Source: Brevundimonas nasdae
Lineage (GTDB): Bacteria > Pseudomonadota > Alphaproteobacteria > Caulobacterales > Caulobacteraceae
Length of the DNA stretch: 64,000 nucleotides
Direction: 5' to 3'
Assembly: GCF_016654005.1 (NCBI RefSeq)
Contig: NZ_JAEPWN010000008.1
Location: 1-64,000 of the forward strand
In this document: piece after piece, positions 24,099-33,663 of the stretch
Position numbering within the stretch: the first letter of the stretch is position 1
Layout of the letters: each line of letters starts with the position of its first letter
The notes under the pieces: generated by a model
Seen by the model: the letters and a program-made list of their open reading frames with translations, nothing else
Told to the model about the DNA's origin: nothing
Database searches by the model: none
Program-made: the position numbers and the translations under genes

Positions 24099-27000
24099 AT
24101 GTTCAAATCCATCATTGAGGTATCAGTAAAGTTCCGGTGGCTCGTCGTCCTGGCTACGGCCCTGGTCGCGGCCTGTGGACTGCTTGAGCTGACACGGCTG
24201 CCTATCGACGCTGTGCCGGACATCACCAATCGCCAGGTCCAGGTGACCACGGTCGCCCCTGCGCTGGCGCCCGAACAGATCGAACGGCAGGTCACCTATC
24301 CCATCGAGACCGCCATGTCGGGCATCCCCGGCCTGACCTCGACGCGGTCGCTGAGCCGCAACGGGTTCAGTCAGGTGACGGTCATCTTCACCGACCAGAC
24401 GGACATCTATTTCGCCCGTCAGCAGGTCGCCGAACGTCTGGCGGGCGCGCGCGAGGCCATGCCAGACGGGGTGGAGCCTGCCATGGCTCCGATCACCACG
24501 GGGCTGGGCGAGGTGCTGATGTGGACGGTCGACTACAAGCCGTTCAACAGCGCGAACCTGGCCAAGCCGGGGCAGGCCGGGTGGCAGGCGGGCGGCGCTT
24601 ATCTGACCCCGGAAGGGGAGCTGCTTTCGACTCCACAGGAACGCGCCACCTATCTGCGGACGGTTCAGGACTGGGTCATCGTCCCCCAGATGCGCACGAC
24701 GCGGGGGCTTGCGGGCGTCGATACGGTCGGCGGCTACGTCAAGGAATACGCCGTGCGGCCCGACGCCGCCCGACTGTCGGCCTATGGGTTGGGACTGGGT
24801 GATCTGATCCAAGCGCTGGACCGGGCCAACACCCAGGCCGGGGCCGGATATGTGCAGCGCGCGGGCGAGGCGCTGACGGTTCGGACAGACGCCCTGGCCT
24901 CGACCATTGAGGATCTGGCCCAGGCGCCGGTGGTCAATCGGAACGGCCTGATCGTGCGGGTCGCCGACGTCGCCACCGTAGAGATCGGCCAGGCGCCGCG
25001 CCTTGGCGGGGCCAGCCGCGACGGCCACGAGGCCGTTCTGGGAACCGCGCTGATGATCGCGGGCGGAAACAGCCGCACCGTGGCCCAAGCGGCGGGCGAG
25101 CGGCTGGAGGAGGTTCGCAAGACCCTGCCTGCCGGGATCGAGGCGGTGACGGTTCTGGACCGCAGCGCCCTGGTCAACTCGACCATCGCCACCGTGGCGC
25201 GCAATCTGAGCGAGGGTGCGCTGCTGGTCATCGTCGTGCTGTTCCTGCTGCTCGGCAACATTCGCGCGGCCAGCATCACGGCCCTGATGATCCCCATCAG
25301 CTTCCTGTTCGCCGTGATCGGCATGAATCGGTTCGGGATCAGCGGCAATCTGATGAGCCTGGGGGCGTTGGACTTCGGCCTGCTGGTCGATGGCGCGGTC
25401 ATTGTGGTGGAGAGCACCCTGCTGATGCTGTCGCAGCGGCGGATTGATCTTGGCCGCGCGCTGACTCGGCGCGAGCGGCTTCAGGTCGCGGGGGCTGCGG
25501 CGTGCAAGATGGTCAAGCCCGCCGCCTTCGGTCAGTTGATCATCCTTCTGGTCTTCACCCCGCTGCTGATGCTGGAGGGGGTGGAGGGCAAGACCTTTGT
25601 GCCCATGGGCGCGACAGTCATGCTGGCTCTGGTCGGCGCCTTCATCTTCTCGTTCACCTTCGTGCCCGCCATGACGGCCCTGCTGGTGCGCGATCCCAAG
25701 AAGGTCGAGGTGGATGCGCAAGGCCGCGCCCACGAGCATGAGACCTTCCTGCTGCGCCACGCGCGTCGCTGGCTGCAGCCGGCCATCCGCATGGCCGTCG
25801 ATCGGCCCAAGATCGTATTGGCGTCGGCATTGGGCGCCGTAGTCGTCGGCGCACTGGCCTTCTCTTCGCTGGGGCGCGAGTTCATCCCGACCCTGGACGA
25901 GGGCGACATCGCCATGCAGGCCCTGCGCGTGCCTTCAGCGTCGCTGGAGCAGTCGCTGGCCATGCAGATGGCGCTGGAGCGGGCGATCTCCGCTCAGCCG
26001 GAAGTGGAGACCATGTTCTCACGCACCGGCACGGCAGAGGCCGCCGTGGACCCGATGCCACCCAACATCTCCGACGGCGTCATCGTCCTGAAGGACCGCA
26101 AGGACTGGCCCGATTCCGGGCTGGAGAAGGACGCCCTGCTGGAGCGGTTCGAAACCCTGGCCAATCAGCAGATCGGCAATGCGTTCGAGTTCAGCCAGCC
26201 GATCGAACTGCGCTTCAACGAACTGATTTCCGGGGTGCGGACCGATCTGGCGGTCATGGTCTACGGCGACGATTTCGACACCATGCAGCGCGTCGCCGAT
26301 CAGGTGGCCGTGGCCCTGCGAGAGACGACGGGATCAGCCGACGTACGGGTTGAACAGGCTTCGGGCCTGCCGACCCTGACAATCAGCGTCGATCGGATCG
26401 CGGCCGCCAACTACGGCCTGTCCGCAGCCGACGTGTCCGAGGCGGTGTCTGCGGCTATAGGCGGCGCGGAGGCGGGGCGGATATTCGAGGGGGACCGCCG
26501 CTTTGACGTGGTGGTGCGCCTGCCTGACGACGCGCGCAATGACCCTGCGGCGCTGGCGGCCCTGCCCATTGTCTCGACCACGGGCGTGATCACGCCCCTG
26601 TCGTCGGTCGCGCGCATCCAGAGCGCCGAGGGGCCTAACCAGATCAGCCGCAGCAACGGCAGCCGTCGCATGGTGGTTCAGGCCAATGTGCGCGGTCGCG
26701 ATCTGGGCGGCTTCGTCGCTGACGCCCAGCAGAAGGTGGAGAAGATTCAGCTGCCCTCTGGCGTCCGCCTGACCTGGGGCGGTCAGTTTGAGAATCTGAA
26801 GCGGGCAGAGCAACGTCTGGGTCTGGTCATCCCGATTGTCTTCGTCCTGATCGGGGTGCTGCTGTTCATGGCGTTGGGCTCGTTCACGGAGGCGGGGCTA
26901 GTGTTCGCCTGCGTGCCCCTGGCCTTGATCGGGGGGGCGTTGGCGTTGCTGTTGCGCGGCATGCCGTTCTCTGTGTCCGCCGCCGTGGGATTCATCGCCG

Positions 27001-27320
27001 TGTCGGGGGTGGCGACCCTGAACGGGCTGGTCCTGATGCAGGCCATCCGTGAGCGGCTTCAGGCGGGGCTGGCGCCCCGAGACGCGGCGATTGAAGGGGC
27101 GTCCAGCCGTCTTCGGGCCGTGTTGACGACCGCCCTGGTCGCCATCGTAGGCTTCATCCCCATGGCCATCGCCCATGGCGCCGGGGCGGAGGTTCAAAAG
27201 CCGCTGGCCACCGTGGTCATCGGCGGGCTGCTGACGGCGACGGCCCTGACCCTGCTGGTGCTGCCGACCTTCGCAGCCAGGACGGTGCGCCGTCGCAAGG
27301 ATGAAGGGGGCGAGGAATGA
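24099..27320 (+). CDS. czcA: CzcA-like heavy-metal RND efflux pump
   Basis: A 1073-residue inner-membrane proton antiporter of the HME-RND group with 12 expected membrane helices and two large periplasmic loops. The N-terminal helix is followed by DAVPDITNRQVQV, a hallmark of metal RND pumps. The proton-relay helix IV reads GALDFGLLVDGAVIVVES at about 421-438. It is encoded between czcB and a P1B-type ATPase. The likely substrates are divalent cations (Zn, Cd, Co), by family and by the neighbouring ATPase; the precise ion cannot be read with certainty. Confidence 0.92.
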   Translation: MFKSIIEVSVKFRWLVVLATALVAACGLLELTRLPIDAVPDITNRQVQVTTVAPALAPEQIERQVTYPIETAMSGIPGLTSTRSLSRNGFSQVTVIFTDQTDIYFARQQVAERLAGAREAMPDGVEPAMAPITTGLGEVLMWTVDYKPFNSANLAKPGQAGWQAGGAYLTPEGELLSTPQERATYLRTVQDWVIVPQMRTTRGLAGVDTVGGYVKEYAVRPDAARLSAYGLGLGDLIQALDRANTQAGAGYVQRAGEALTVRTDALASTIEDLAQAPVVNRNGLIVRVADVATVEIGQAPRLGGASRDGHEAVLGTALMIAGGNSRTVAQAAGERLEEVRKTLPAGIEAVTVLDRSALVNSTIATVARNLSEGALLVIVVLFLLLGNIRAASITALMIPISFLFAVIGMNRFGISGNLMSLGALDFGLLVDGAVIVVESTLLMLSQRRIDLGRALTRRERLQVAGAAACKMVKPAAFGQLIILLVFTPLLMLEGVEGKTFVPMGATVMLALVGAFIFSFTFVPAMTALLVRDPKKVEVDAQGRAHEHETFLLRHARRWLQPAIRMAVDRPKIVLASALGAVVVGALAFSSLGREFIPTLDEGDIAMQALRVPSASLEQSLAMQMALERAISAQPEVETMFSRTGTAEAAVDPMPPNISDGVIVLKDRKDWPDSGLEKDALLERFETLANQQIGNAFEFSQPIELRFNELISGVRTDLAVMVYGDDFDTMQRVADQVAVALRETTGSADVRVEQASGLPTLTISVDRIAAANYGLSAADVSEAVSAAIGGAEAGRIFEGDRRFDVVVRLPDDARNDPAALAALPIVSTTGVITPLSSVARIQSAEGPNQISRSNGSRRMVVQANVRGRDLGGFVADAQQKVEKIQLPSGVRLTWGGQFENLKRAEQRLGLVIPIVFVLIGVLLFMALGSFTEAGLVFACVPLALIGGALALLLRGMPFSVSAAVGFIAVSGVATLNGLVLMQAIRERLQAGLAPRDAAIEGASSRLRAVLTTALVAIVGFIPMAIAHGAGAEVQKPLATVVIGGLLTATALTLLVLPTFAARTVRRRKDEGGEE

Positions 27321-27366
27321 TCGCCTGTCGTCAGAACAACCGCCCGCACGCAAAGGAGATCGCCGA

Positions 27367-29430
27367 ATGACCCGCCAAATCCCATGCAGCGAAACGGCCG
27401 ACGATCATGACCATGAAGACGGTGCAAGCCACGACCACGGCGACGGCGGTTTCCTGGGCCCCAATACGGAGTTGATCTTCGCCCTGGCCTCGGGGGCGGC
27501 GCTTGGCGTTGGATTTGTGCTGGAGCAGTGGGTGTCCGGCATTCCGTCGTGGCTGCCCCTGGCCCTGTTCCTTCTGGCCTACGGGTTTGGTGGTTTCTTC
27601 ACCGTGCGGGAAGCGGCCGAGAACCTGCGGCGCAAGCGCTTCGAGATCGACACGCTGATGCTGGTCGCCGCGGCGGGGGCGGCGGCCTTGGGGGCCTGGG
27701 CCGAGGGTGCGCTGCTGCTGTTCCTGTTCAGCATCGGCCACGCGCTGGAACACTACGCCATGGGCCGGGCCAAGCGCGCGATTGAGGCGCTGGCGGAACT
27801 GGCGCCCCGAACGGCCCATGTGCGGCGCGGCGGCCAGATCGTCGAACTGCCCGTCGAGGCGCTGGAGGTTGGGGACGTGGTGGTCGTGCGCCCCAATGAA
27901 CGGCTGCCCGCCGATGGTTTCGTGGTGGCGGGCGCCAGCAGCATCAACCAGGCTCCAGTGACCGGCGAAAGCATCCCGGTCGACAAACAGCCCGTCGCCG
28001 ACGCCGCCAGCGCGCGGGCGCGACCGACCCAGATCGGCGCCGCGTCCCAGGTCTTCGCTGGTACGATCAACGGCGCGGGCGCCATCGAGATCGAGACGAC
28101 ACGGAAATCGAGCGACACCACCCTGGCCAAGGTGGTGCGCATGGTCAGCGAGGCGGAGACGCAGAAGTCGCCGACCCAAAGGTTCACCGACCAGTTCGCG
28201 CGCGTCTTCGTGCCGCTGGTGCTGGTGCTGGCCTTCCTGCTGCTGTTCGCCTGGGTCGTGGTGGACGAGCCGTTCCGCGACAGCTTCTATCGCGCCATGG
28301 CCGTGCTTGTGGCGGCCAGTCCGTGTGCGTTGGCCATCGCCACGCCCAGCGCCGTTCTGTCCGGCGTGGCTCGTGCGGCGCGCGCCGGGGTGCTGATCAA
28401 GGGCGGGGCGCCGCTGGAGAATCTGGGCTCCCTGAGCGCCATTGCATTCGACAAGACCGGCACCCTGACGGAGGGACGCCCGCGCATCACCGACATCGTG
28501 ACTGTGGGGACGATCACGCAGGACGATCTGCTGGCGACAGCCGTCGCCGTCGAACGGTTGAGCAATCACCCCTTGGCCGAGGCCATAGCGCGCGATGGGG
28601 GCGCACGTCTGGGCGACGCCGCAATGGCGACGGCGACGGACCTCAAGAGCCTGACGGGCAAGGGGGTAACGGCCTTGCTGGACGGCGAGACGATCTGGAT
28701 CGGCAAGCCCGAGATGTTCGGCGCCGACGGTGTGACGGCGCTGGGTGATGAGACGGCTTCGGTCGTCGCTCGACTGCGCGAGGAGGGGCGGACCCTGATG
28801 GTGGTGCGGCGCGGTGCGCGGGACATGGGCGTGATCGGTCTGCTGGACACGCCGCGCGCTGAGGCCGAGCCGACGCTGAAGGCGCTGCGGACGCTGGGCA
28901 TCGAACGGATGATCATGATCTCCGGCGACCACCAGAAGGCCGCTCAGGCCGTCGCCGGGCAGGTCGGTCTGACCGAGGCCTGGGGTGACCTGATGCCGGA
29001 GGACAAGGTGGTCGCCATCAAGCGTCTGCGGGCAGACGGCAAGATCGCCATGGTGGGCGACGGGGTGAACGACGCCCCCGCCATGGCCACGGCGACGGTC
29101 GGCATCGCCATGGGCGCGGCAGGTTCGGACGTTGCGCTGGAGACGGCTGATGTCGCGCTGATGTCCGATGACCTGTCGCAACTGCCGTTCACCGTGGGCC
29201 TGAGCCGACGGACGCGGGCCATCATCCTGCAGAACCTGATCGTCAGTCTGGGCGTCGTCGCCTTCCTGGTGCCGGCGACCATATTCGGCCTGGGGATCGG
29301 TCCGGCGGTCATCCTTCACGAAGGATCGACGCTGCTGGTGGTGATCAACGCCTTGCGGCTGCTGGGCTATCGGGACCGTGCGGAAAAACGGGGGGCTGTC
29401 AGTTCAGCCCTGTCCCCACAGTCGACATGA
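27367..29430 (+). CDS. P1B-type heavy-metal ATPase (Zn/Cd/Pb type)
   Basis: A 687-residue P-type ATPase. The membrane metal site SPCALA is at about 319-324 and the phosphorylated Asp362 in FDKTGTLTEG; the hinge MVGDGVNDAPAMA follows. Instead of an HMA domain with CxxC it has a short His/Asp-rich N-terminus (DDHDHEDGASHDHGDGG), as in some Zn/Cd exporters. The ATG at 27367 has AAGGAGATCG upstream; an in-frame start at 27301 would overlap czcA. It moves metal from cytosol to periplasm, where CzcCBA can expel it. Confidence 0.9.
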   Translation: MTRQIPCSETADDHDHEDGASHDHGDGGFLGPNTELIFALASGAALGVGFVLEQWVSGIPSWLPLALFLLAYGFGGFFTVREAAENLRRKRFEIDTLMLVAAAGAAALGAWAEGALLLFLFSIGHALEHYAMGRAKRAIEALAELAPRTAHVRRGGQIVELPVEALEVGDVVVVRPNERLPADGFVVAGASSINQAPVTGESIPVDKQPVADAASARARPTQIGAASQVFAGTINGAGAIEIETTRKSSDTTLAKVVRMVSEAETQKSPTQRFTDQFARVFVPLVLVLAFLLLFAWVVVDEPFRDSFYRAMAVLVAASPCALAIATPSAVLSGVARAARAGVLIKGGAPLENLGSLSAIAFDKTGTLTEGRPRITDIVTVGTITQDDLLATAVAVERLSNHPLAEAIARDGGARLGDAAMATATDLKSLTGKGVTALLDGETIWIGKPEMFGADGVTALGDETASVVARLREEGRTLMVVRRGARDMGVIGLLDTPRAEAEPTLKALRTLGIERMIMISGDHQKAAQAVAGQVGLTEAWGDLMPEDKVVAIKRLRADGKIAMVGDGVNDAPAMATATVGIAMGAAGSDVALETADVALMSDDLSQLPFTVGLSRRTRAIILQNLIVSLGVVAFLVPATIFGLGIGPAVILHEGSTLLVVINALRLLGYRDRAEKRGAVSSALSPQST

Positions 29431-29460
29431 GGGTTTCAGGCCTCGCAATCGCTTGAAACT

Positions 29461-29490
29461 GGCGGGACGTCGGCCATCCAGCGTCCCGCC
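29461..29490. terminator. Bidirectional-type hairpin between convergent genes
   Basis: Arms GGCGGGACG (29461-29469) and CGTCCCGCC (29482-29490) pair perfectly between the ATPase and the minus-strand GST-like gene. There is no strong T-run. Confidence 0.6.
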
Positions 29491-29504
29491 AAGAAGAGGC
29501 GCTC

Positions 29505-30305
29505 CTAACGTCCCGGCAGGGGCGGCAGGGAGCCGATCACGCCGTCGGGGCGGGCGACGGCCAACATCCGCTGATAGGCGGGGCGTTGCTCGATCTTTTC
29601 ACGCCAGGCGGCCAGATGCGGGAACTGGCTGATGTCGGCGATCCTGGTCGAGGTGGCGACGTTCAGCGGGAACAGCATCATGATGTCCGCCGCCGAGAAC
29701 TCGGCGCCCCCGAAATAGGGGTGGCGGCTGAGATAGTCTTCGGCGAAGCGGATGGTGTCTTCGGCGTCGACCAGCGGGCTGGGGCTGGTCGAGCGGCGGA
29801 TCATCTCGACGCGATAGTCGCCGATCACCCGCGCCGCGAACGAACCCTCGGAATAGTGCATCCACTGCAGATAATAGGGGAAGTCCGGGGAATCGACCGC
29901 GGGGCGCAGACGACCATCGCCGTGGCGGGCGAGCAGCATCTCCAGAATGGCGCCCGATTCCACGATGACCTGATCGCCATAGAGGACGGTCGGCGCCACC
30001 GGCATCAGGGGATTGAGGGCGCGGATCTGCGCCATCGAACCACGCAGGTCGCCACGCTTGTATTCCAGCGTATAGGGCAGGCCCAGTTCTTCACACAGCC
30101 AGACGACGCGCTCTGAACGGCGGCCCTCCAGGTGATAGATGGTCAGGATCGGTTTGGCCTCGGATGCGGCAGGCTGGGGCTGGGATGCGGCCATCGATGG
30201 CGAGGCGGCCATGCCCAGGCCCAGGGCGCAGGCGAGAGCCAGACTGGACAAGGCCGTTGCGCGTCGACGTGTCGGCGGATGCAGGCGGGCGGTGGTTTTC
30301 ATCAT
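29505..30305 (-). CDS. Exported glutathione S-transferase-like protein
   Basis: A 266-residue protein. The C-terminal 215 residues are a GST fold: a thioredoxin-like N-domain (LTIYHLEGRRSERVVWLCEELGLPYTLEY; VAPTVLYGDQVIVESGAILEML) and a helical C-domain (FSAADIMMLFP). Ahead lies an Arg-rich segment and a hydrophobic stretch ending SPSMAASQ (TRRRATALSSLALACALGLG), i.e. a signal peptide, which is unusual for GSTs. The start is ATG 30305 (or 30302) with a GAGAA upstream. It follows the TonB receptor by 43 bp and is probably co-transcribed, suggesting periplasmic handling of the imported ligand. Confidence 0.75.
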   Translation of the reverse strand: MMKTTARLHPPTRRRATALSSLALACALGLGMAASPSMAASQPQPAASEAKPILTIYHLEGRRSERVVWLCEELGLPYTLEYKRGDLRGSMAQIRALNPLMPVAPTVLYGDQVIVESGAILEMLLARHGDGRLRPAVDSPDFPYYLQWMHYSEGSFAARVIGDYRVEMIRRSTSPSPLVDAEDTIRFAEDYLSRHPYFGGAEFSAADIMMLFPLNVATSTRIADISQFPHLAAWREKIEQRPAYQRMLAVARPDGVIGSLPPLPGR

Positions 30306-30348
30306 CTGTTCTCGTGGTTCTGGTTGAAGCCGGTCTGGGCGCGCCCGA

Positions 30349-32709
30349 CTAGAAGCGCGTCGACAGGCTGACGCTGAAGCGGCGCACGGAATCGGGACTG
30401 AAGAACTGGACATAGCCGCCGGGGTTCAGGGCCGTGGACGGCGAGGGGGCGATCATGGCGGCGAAACGCTCGTCCAGCAGATTGCTGCCGAGCAGGGCCA
30501 GGGTCCATCGGGCGTCCTGGCTGGAGACCGCGATGCGGGCGCCCAGCAGGCCATAGGCTTTCTGGATCGTGCCGGGGTCGCCGCTGGGGGCGAAGTTGAC
30601 GTCGCTCTGCCAGTTCCAGTTGACCTGACCGGCCATATGCAGCCCGGCGCCCACGTCGCGCTGATAGGTGACGGTCGTGCCGTAAACCCATTCCGCGACG
30701 CCTGCCAAAGACAAGCCGCCCGCGTTGAAGAAGCCGTCTGGCGATGTGGGATTGGCGGGCGGGGTGGTGCAGGGTCCGCCCTGGGACACCTTGGGTTGGC
30801 CGAAATAGCACTGGACGCCATTGAAATCGACGTAGTGGCCATCGGTGTAGGCGCCGCCTGCCGTGATGGTCAGTTCCACAGTCGGGCGGGCGATCAGGTT
30901 GAACTCGACCCCCTTGGTCTTGATCTCGCCGGCGTTGGTGATGCGCGTCGAATAGGTGGGGCTGGACAGGTCCGACACCTGGGCCTGGAAGTCTTTGACC
31001 GTGGTGCTGTAGAGCGCCAGATTGGCGACCAGACGACGATCCAGGAAGGCGGTCTTCAGGCCCAGCTCATAGCTGGTCGGGATTTCCGGCTGGACCCGCT
31101 GATCGGCGGTGGCGGATGCGGCGCTGAGGCCGCTGAAGCCCGGCCCCTTGTAGCCGCGCGAAATGGTGGCGTAGGCCATCATGTCTTGGGCCAGACTATA
31201 CCGGGCGCTGGCTCTCCACGACAGGTTATGGGCGTCCACGCTCTGTTTGAACTGCAGCGGGACAGAGCCGGGGATCGGCATGGTCCCAGGCGTCAGGGCG
31301 CGGCGGTAATCCAACTCGGCGTCGTCCCAGGTCGAACGGGCGCCGACGATGATGTCGAGACGCGGCGTGGCGTGCCATGTGCCCTGGCCAAAGACGGCGA
31401 AACTGGTGGAATCGACGTCGTTGTAGGTCGAGTTTTCGAACACCGTGTTCAGGCTGGCGCCCGGAACGATGGGGATGACCTGCCCCTGCGAGGCGGGGAC
31501 GATCCAGTTCAGATTGCCGCGCTGGCGGATCAGGGATGATGCGGTCGAGTTGTAATAATAGAGGCCTGCCACATAGTCGAAATGCTGGCCGATGGGCGAG
31601 GTCAGGCGCAGTTCCTGGGTGAACCAGTCCGTCTTGTTCGCCCCGCCGTTGCTGTCGATGTAGTTGACGGCGGTCATGTCGCCGTCAGACGCGCCATGGG
31701 CGTCGAACTGGCGATAGGCGGTGATGGAGGTGATCGTGTGGTCGCCCAGGGCGTAGTCCACCTGGATCGAGGCGCCCTGCGCATAGCTGTCGCCGACGAC
31801 CGGGCCGCTGGCGGCGATGTCCAGGTTTTTGGGCCCAGCGACGACGCCGTAGCGGTCATTCATGACGGCGGGCGCAAAGCCGGGCGTGACCTTGCGATAG
31901 GTCGACTGGCAGCAGAAGCCGTCGCTCTCGGTGCGGTCGGCTGAGATATAGACCGTCAGGTCCTCATTAGGTTTCCAGAGGTATTTCAGCGTCAGGCTGG
32001 AGACATCCTGAGGGTCGGTTCTGACGCCGTCCTGGAACAGGTTGCGGATCAGGCCGTCACGTTCGTGATGGGAGGCGACGATGCGCAGGGCCGAATTCTC
32101 GGTCAGGGCGACGTTGCCGATGGCCTGGACGATGCGTGTGCCGCGGTTGCCGATCTGAACATCCAGCTCGCCCTCGGTGGCGTCCAGCTTGGGGCGTTTG
32201 GTGATGAAGTGGACCAGCCCTGCCGAAGCGTTTTTGCCGAACAACATGCCCTGCGGCCCGCGCAGGATCTCCACCCGGTCGATGTCGCTGAGGGTGGACA
32301 GGCCGGACGGGACCGCCAGAACCACGCCGTCGACGACGGTGGAGATGCTCTGTTCGATGCCGGCCGAGAAGCTGCTGGTGCCGACGCCGCGAATGGACAG
32401 GCCCGAGGCGCTGCTGCTCAAGCTTTGCTTGAAGCGAACGCTGGGATCGATCAGCGACAGTTGCGACGGCTGGGTGATGTTCAGGTTCTGCAGCGTCTCC
32501 CCCCGGACCGCCGTGATGGCTATCGGGACGTTCTGGACGTTTTCAGCGCGGCGCTGAGCCGTGACGACGATGTCGTCGACAGTGTTGGCCGGGGGCGGCG
32601 AAGTCTGCGCCCAGGCGGCGGAGCCGGCGGAAAGCGCCGCGACGACCAGTCCGGCGCCGATGGCAGGTTTTCCGCGCGCATAGAGGGGCTTGTTTTGACC
32701 TTTAGGCAT
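30349..32709 (-). CDS. TonB-dependent outer membrane receptor
   Basis: A 786-residue receptor with a signal peptide ending GSAAWAQ, a TonB-box-like start (DDIVVTAQRR), the plug domain (VEILRGPQGMLFGKNASAG, VHFITKRP) and a 22-strand-type barrel ending in Phe (FSVSLSTRF). It imports a scarce or bulky ligand using TonB energy. The substrate is not deducible; the plug is of the sort found in receptors for aromatic or lipid compounds as much as siderophores. A perfect palindromic operator lies 184 bp upstream (32893-32914). Confidence 0.9.
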   Translation of the reverse strand: MPKGQNKPLYARGKPAIGAGLVVAALSAGSAAWAQTSPPPANTVDDIVVTAQRRAENVQNVPIAITAVRGETLQNLNITQPSQLSLIDPSVRFKQSLSSSASGLSIRGVGTSSFSAGIEQSISTVVDGVVLAVPSGLSTLSDIDRVEILRGPQGMLFGKNASAGLVHFITKRPKLDATEGELDVQIGNRGTRIVQAIGNVALTENSALRIVASHHERDGLIRNLFQDGVRTDPQDVSSLTLKYLWKPNEDLTVYISADRTESDGFCCQSTYRKVTPGFAPAVMNDRYGVVAGPKNLDIAASGPVVGDSYAQGASIQVDYALGDHTITSITAYRQFDAHGASDGDMTAVNYIDSNGGANKTDWFTQELRLTSPIGQHFDYVAGLYYYNSTASSLIRQRGNLNWIVPASQGQVIPIVPGASLNTVFENSTYNDVDSTSFAVFGQGTWHATPRLDIIVGARSTWDDAELDYRRALTPGTMPIPGSVPLQFKQSVDAHNLSWRASARYSLAQDMMAYATISRGYKGPGFSGLSAASATADQRVQPEIPTSYELGLKTAFLDRRLVANLALYSTTVKDFQAQVSDLSSPTYSTRITNAGEIKTKGVEFNLIARPTVELTITAGGAYTDGHYVDFNGVQCYFGQPKVSQGGPCTTPPANPTSPDGFFNAGGLSLAGVAEWVYGTTVTYQRDVGAGLHMAGQVNWNWQSDVNFAPSGDPGTIQKAYGLLGARIAVSSQDARWTLALLGSNLLDERFAAMIAPSPSTALNPGGYVQFFSPDSVRRFSVSLSTRF

Positions 32710-32892
32710 GCATTTCTCTCCCTGTCGCTGTGCGACTTATTTTTGAAAGTTTCTTGGTTGCAGGCCGGGCGGATTGAGCCGCCGGTCCGCAGTCTTGATG
32801 CAGGCTTTGACGGGGGCGGCAGAGATCGCGCCGCGCCCGTGCAGGCGGCTTGTGCCGGTGGTTTTCTCCCTTCCGGACAACGTTTTGAGCGT

Positions 32893-32914
32893 TAAGTGAC
32901 GTTAACGTCACTTA
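32893..32914. promoter_or_regulatory. 22-bp perfect palindromic operator upstream of the TonB receptor
   Basis: Core AGTGACG-TTAA-CGTCACT with one further symmetric T-A pair on each side. The same arms recur at 33604-33621 with a different centre, which identifies them as a repeated regulator site. The TetR gene at 33664-34263 is the obvious candidate. Confidence 0.75.
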
Positions 32915-32938
32915 TGGATTGCGGCAATGATATTCTGG

Positions 32939-33550
32939 TCAGGCGTGGGCGCTGGGGCGGGCGGAGACGCGGGCGTGCCAGGCCCAGACGACGGTGCAGG
33001 ATTCAGGAATGTCGACGCCGATCATTCGACCGAAATCGATTGCGGTCAGGGCGACGATGTCGGCGATCGAATAGTCGTCGCCAGCAATGAAATCGCGGCT
33101 CTCCAACTCGCCATTCAGCCAGAGATAGAACTCGTCGATGCGGGGCCGATTGGACTCGCCGAAGTCCTTGTACTGGACCAGCAGGGCGGCTGTGAGCGGG
33201 TGGGTGTGGCGCCAGATGTGGGCGATCGGGATCATCAGCCGCAGTTCGATGCGCCGACACCACATGTCGATCAGGGCCTTGTCCTTGGCGTCCCGCCCGA
33301 ACAGCGGGGGTTCGGGGTGCGTCTCCTCCAGGTAGCGGCAGATGCTGACGCTTTCGCTGATGTAGCTGCCGTCATCCAGTTCCAGCACCGGAACCTGGCC
33401 CAGCGAGTTCTTCTCCAGAAACTCCGGCGTCTTGTGCGCGCCTTCGCGCAGCGACACGCGCTCGTGCTCAACCTCGATGTTCTTCTCGGCCAGGAAGATC
33501 CTGACGCGTCGTGGATTCGGGGCGGGGTTTTGGTCGCCGTACAGTTTCAT
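32939..33550 (-). CDS. Cytosolic glutathione S-transferase
   Basis: A 203-residue GST with the thioredoxin-like N-domain (MKLYGDQNPAPNPRRVRIFL; GQVPVLELDDGSYISESVSI with the cis-Pro and Glu-Ser glutathione site) and a helical C-domain (DDYSIADIVALTAIDF). The ATG at 33550 matches the usual family start; the frame is open further upstream, across the operator at 33604-33621. It conjugates or otherwise uses glutathione on an unknown electrophile. It lies between the TetR gene and the TonB receptor on the same strand. Confidence 0.85.
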   Translation of the reverse strand: MKLYGDQNPAPNPRRVRIFLAEKNIEVEHERVSLREGAHKTPEFLEKNSLGQVPVLELDDGSYISESVSICRYLEETHPEPPLFGRDAKDKALIDMWCRRIELRLMIPIAHIWRHTHPLTAALLVQYKDFGESNRPRIDEFYLWLNGELESRDFIAGDDYSIADIVALTAIDFGRMIGVDIPESCTVVWAWHARVSARPSAHA

Positions 33551-33603
33551 CGGAACTCGCGCTGATCGCCAGATTTCGGCCCGACCACGACGGCGGGGCA
33601 TTT

Positions 33604-33621
33604 AGTGACGGTATCGTCACT
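33604..33621. promoter_or_regulatory. Operator AGTGACG-GTAT-CGTCACT upstream of GST
   Basis: Seven-base arms identical to those at 32893-32914, spaced by 4 bp. It lies in the 113-bp gap between the TetR stop and the GST start, i.e. in the GST promoter. Confidence 0.75.
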
Positions 33622-33663
33622 TAGTGGCGATGGGCAATCGGAAACTGGCGGTCTGACCGGGTT

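Noticed and set aside
24123..25760. A 545-codon open frame antisense to czcA
   Set aside because: High-GC shadow of a strongly coding gene: no domain, very His/Gln/Arg-rich, no ribosome site. czcA explains the interval.
27331..29319. A 662-codon open frame antisense to the P-type ATPase
   Set aside because: Composition is a mirror of the ATPase codons (His/Gln/Arg-rich) and shows no motif or homologous character.
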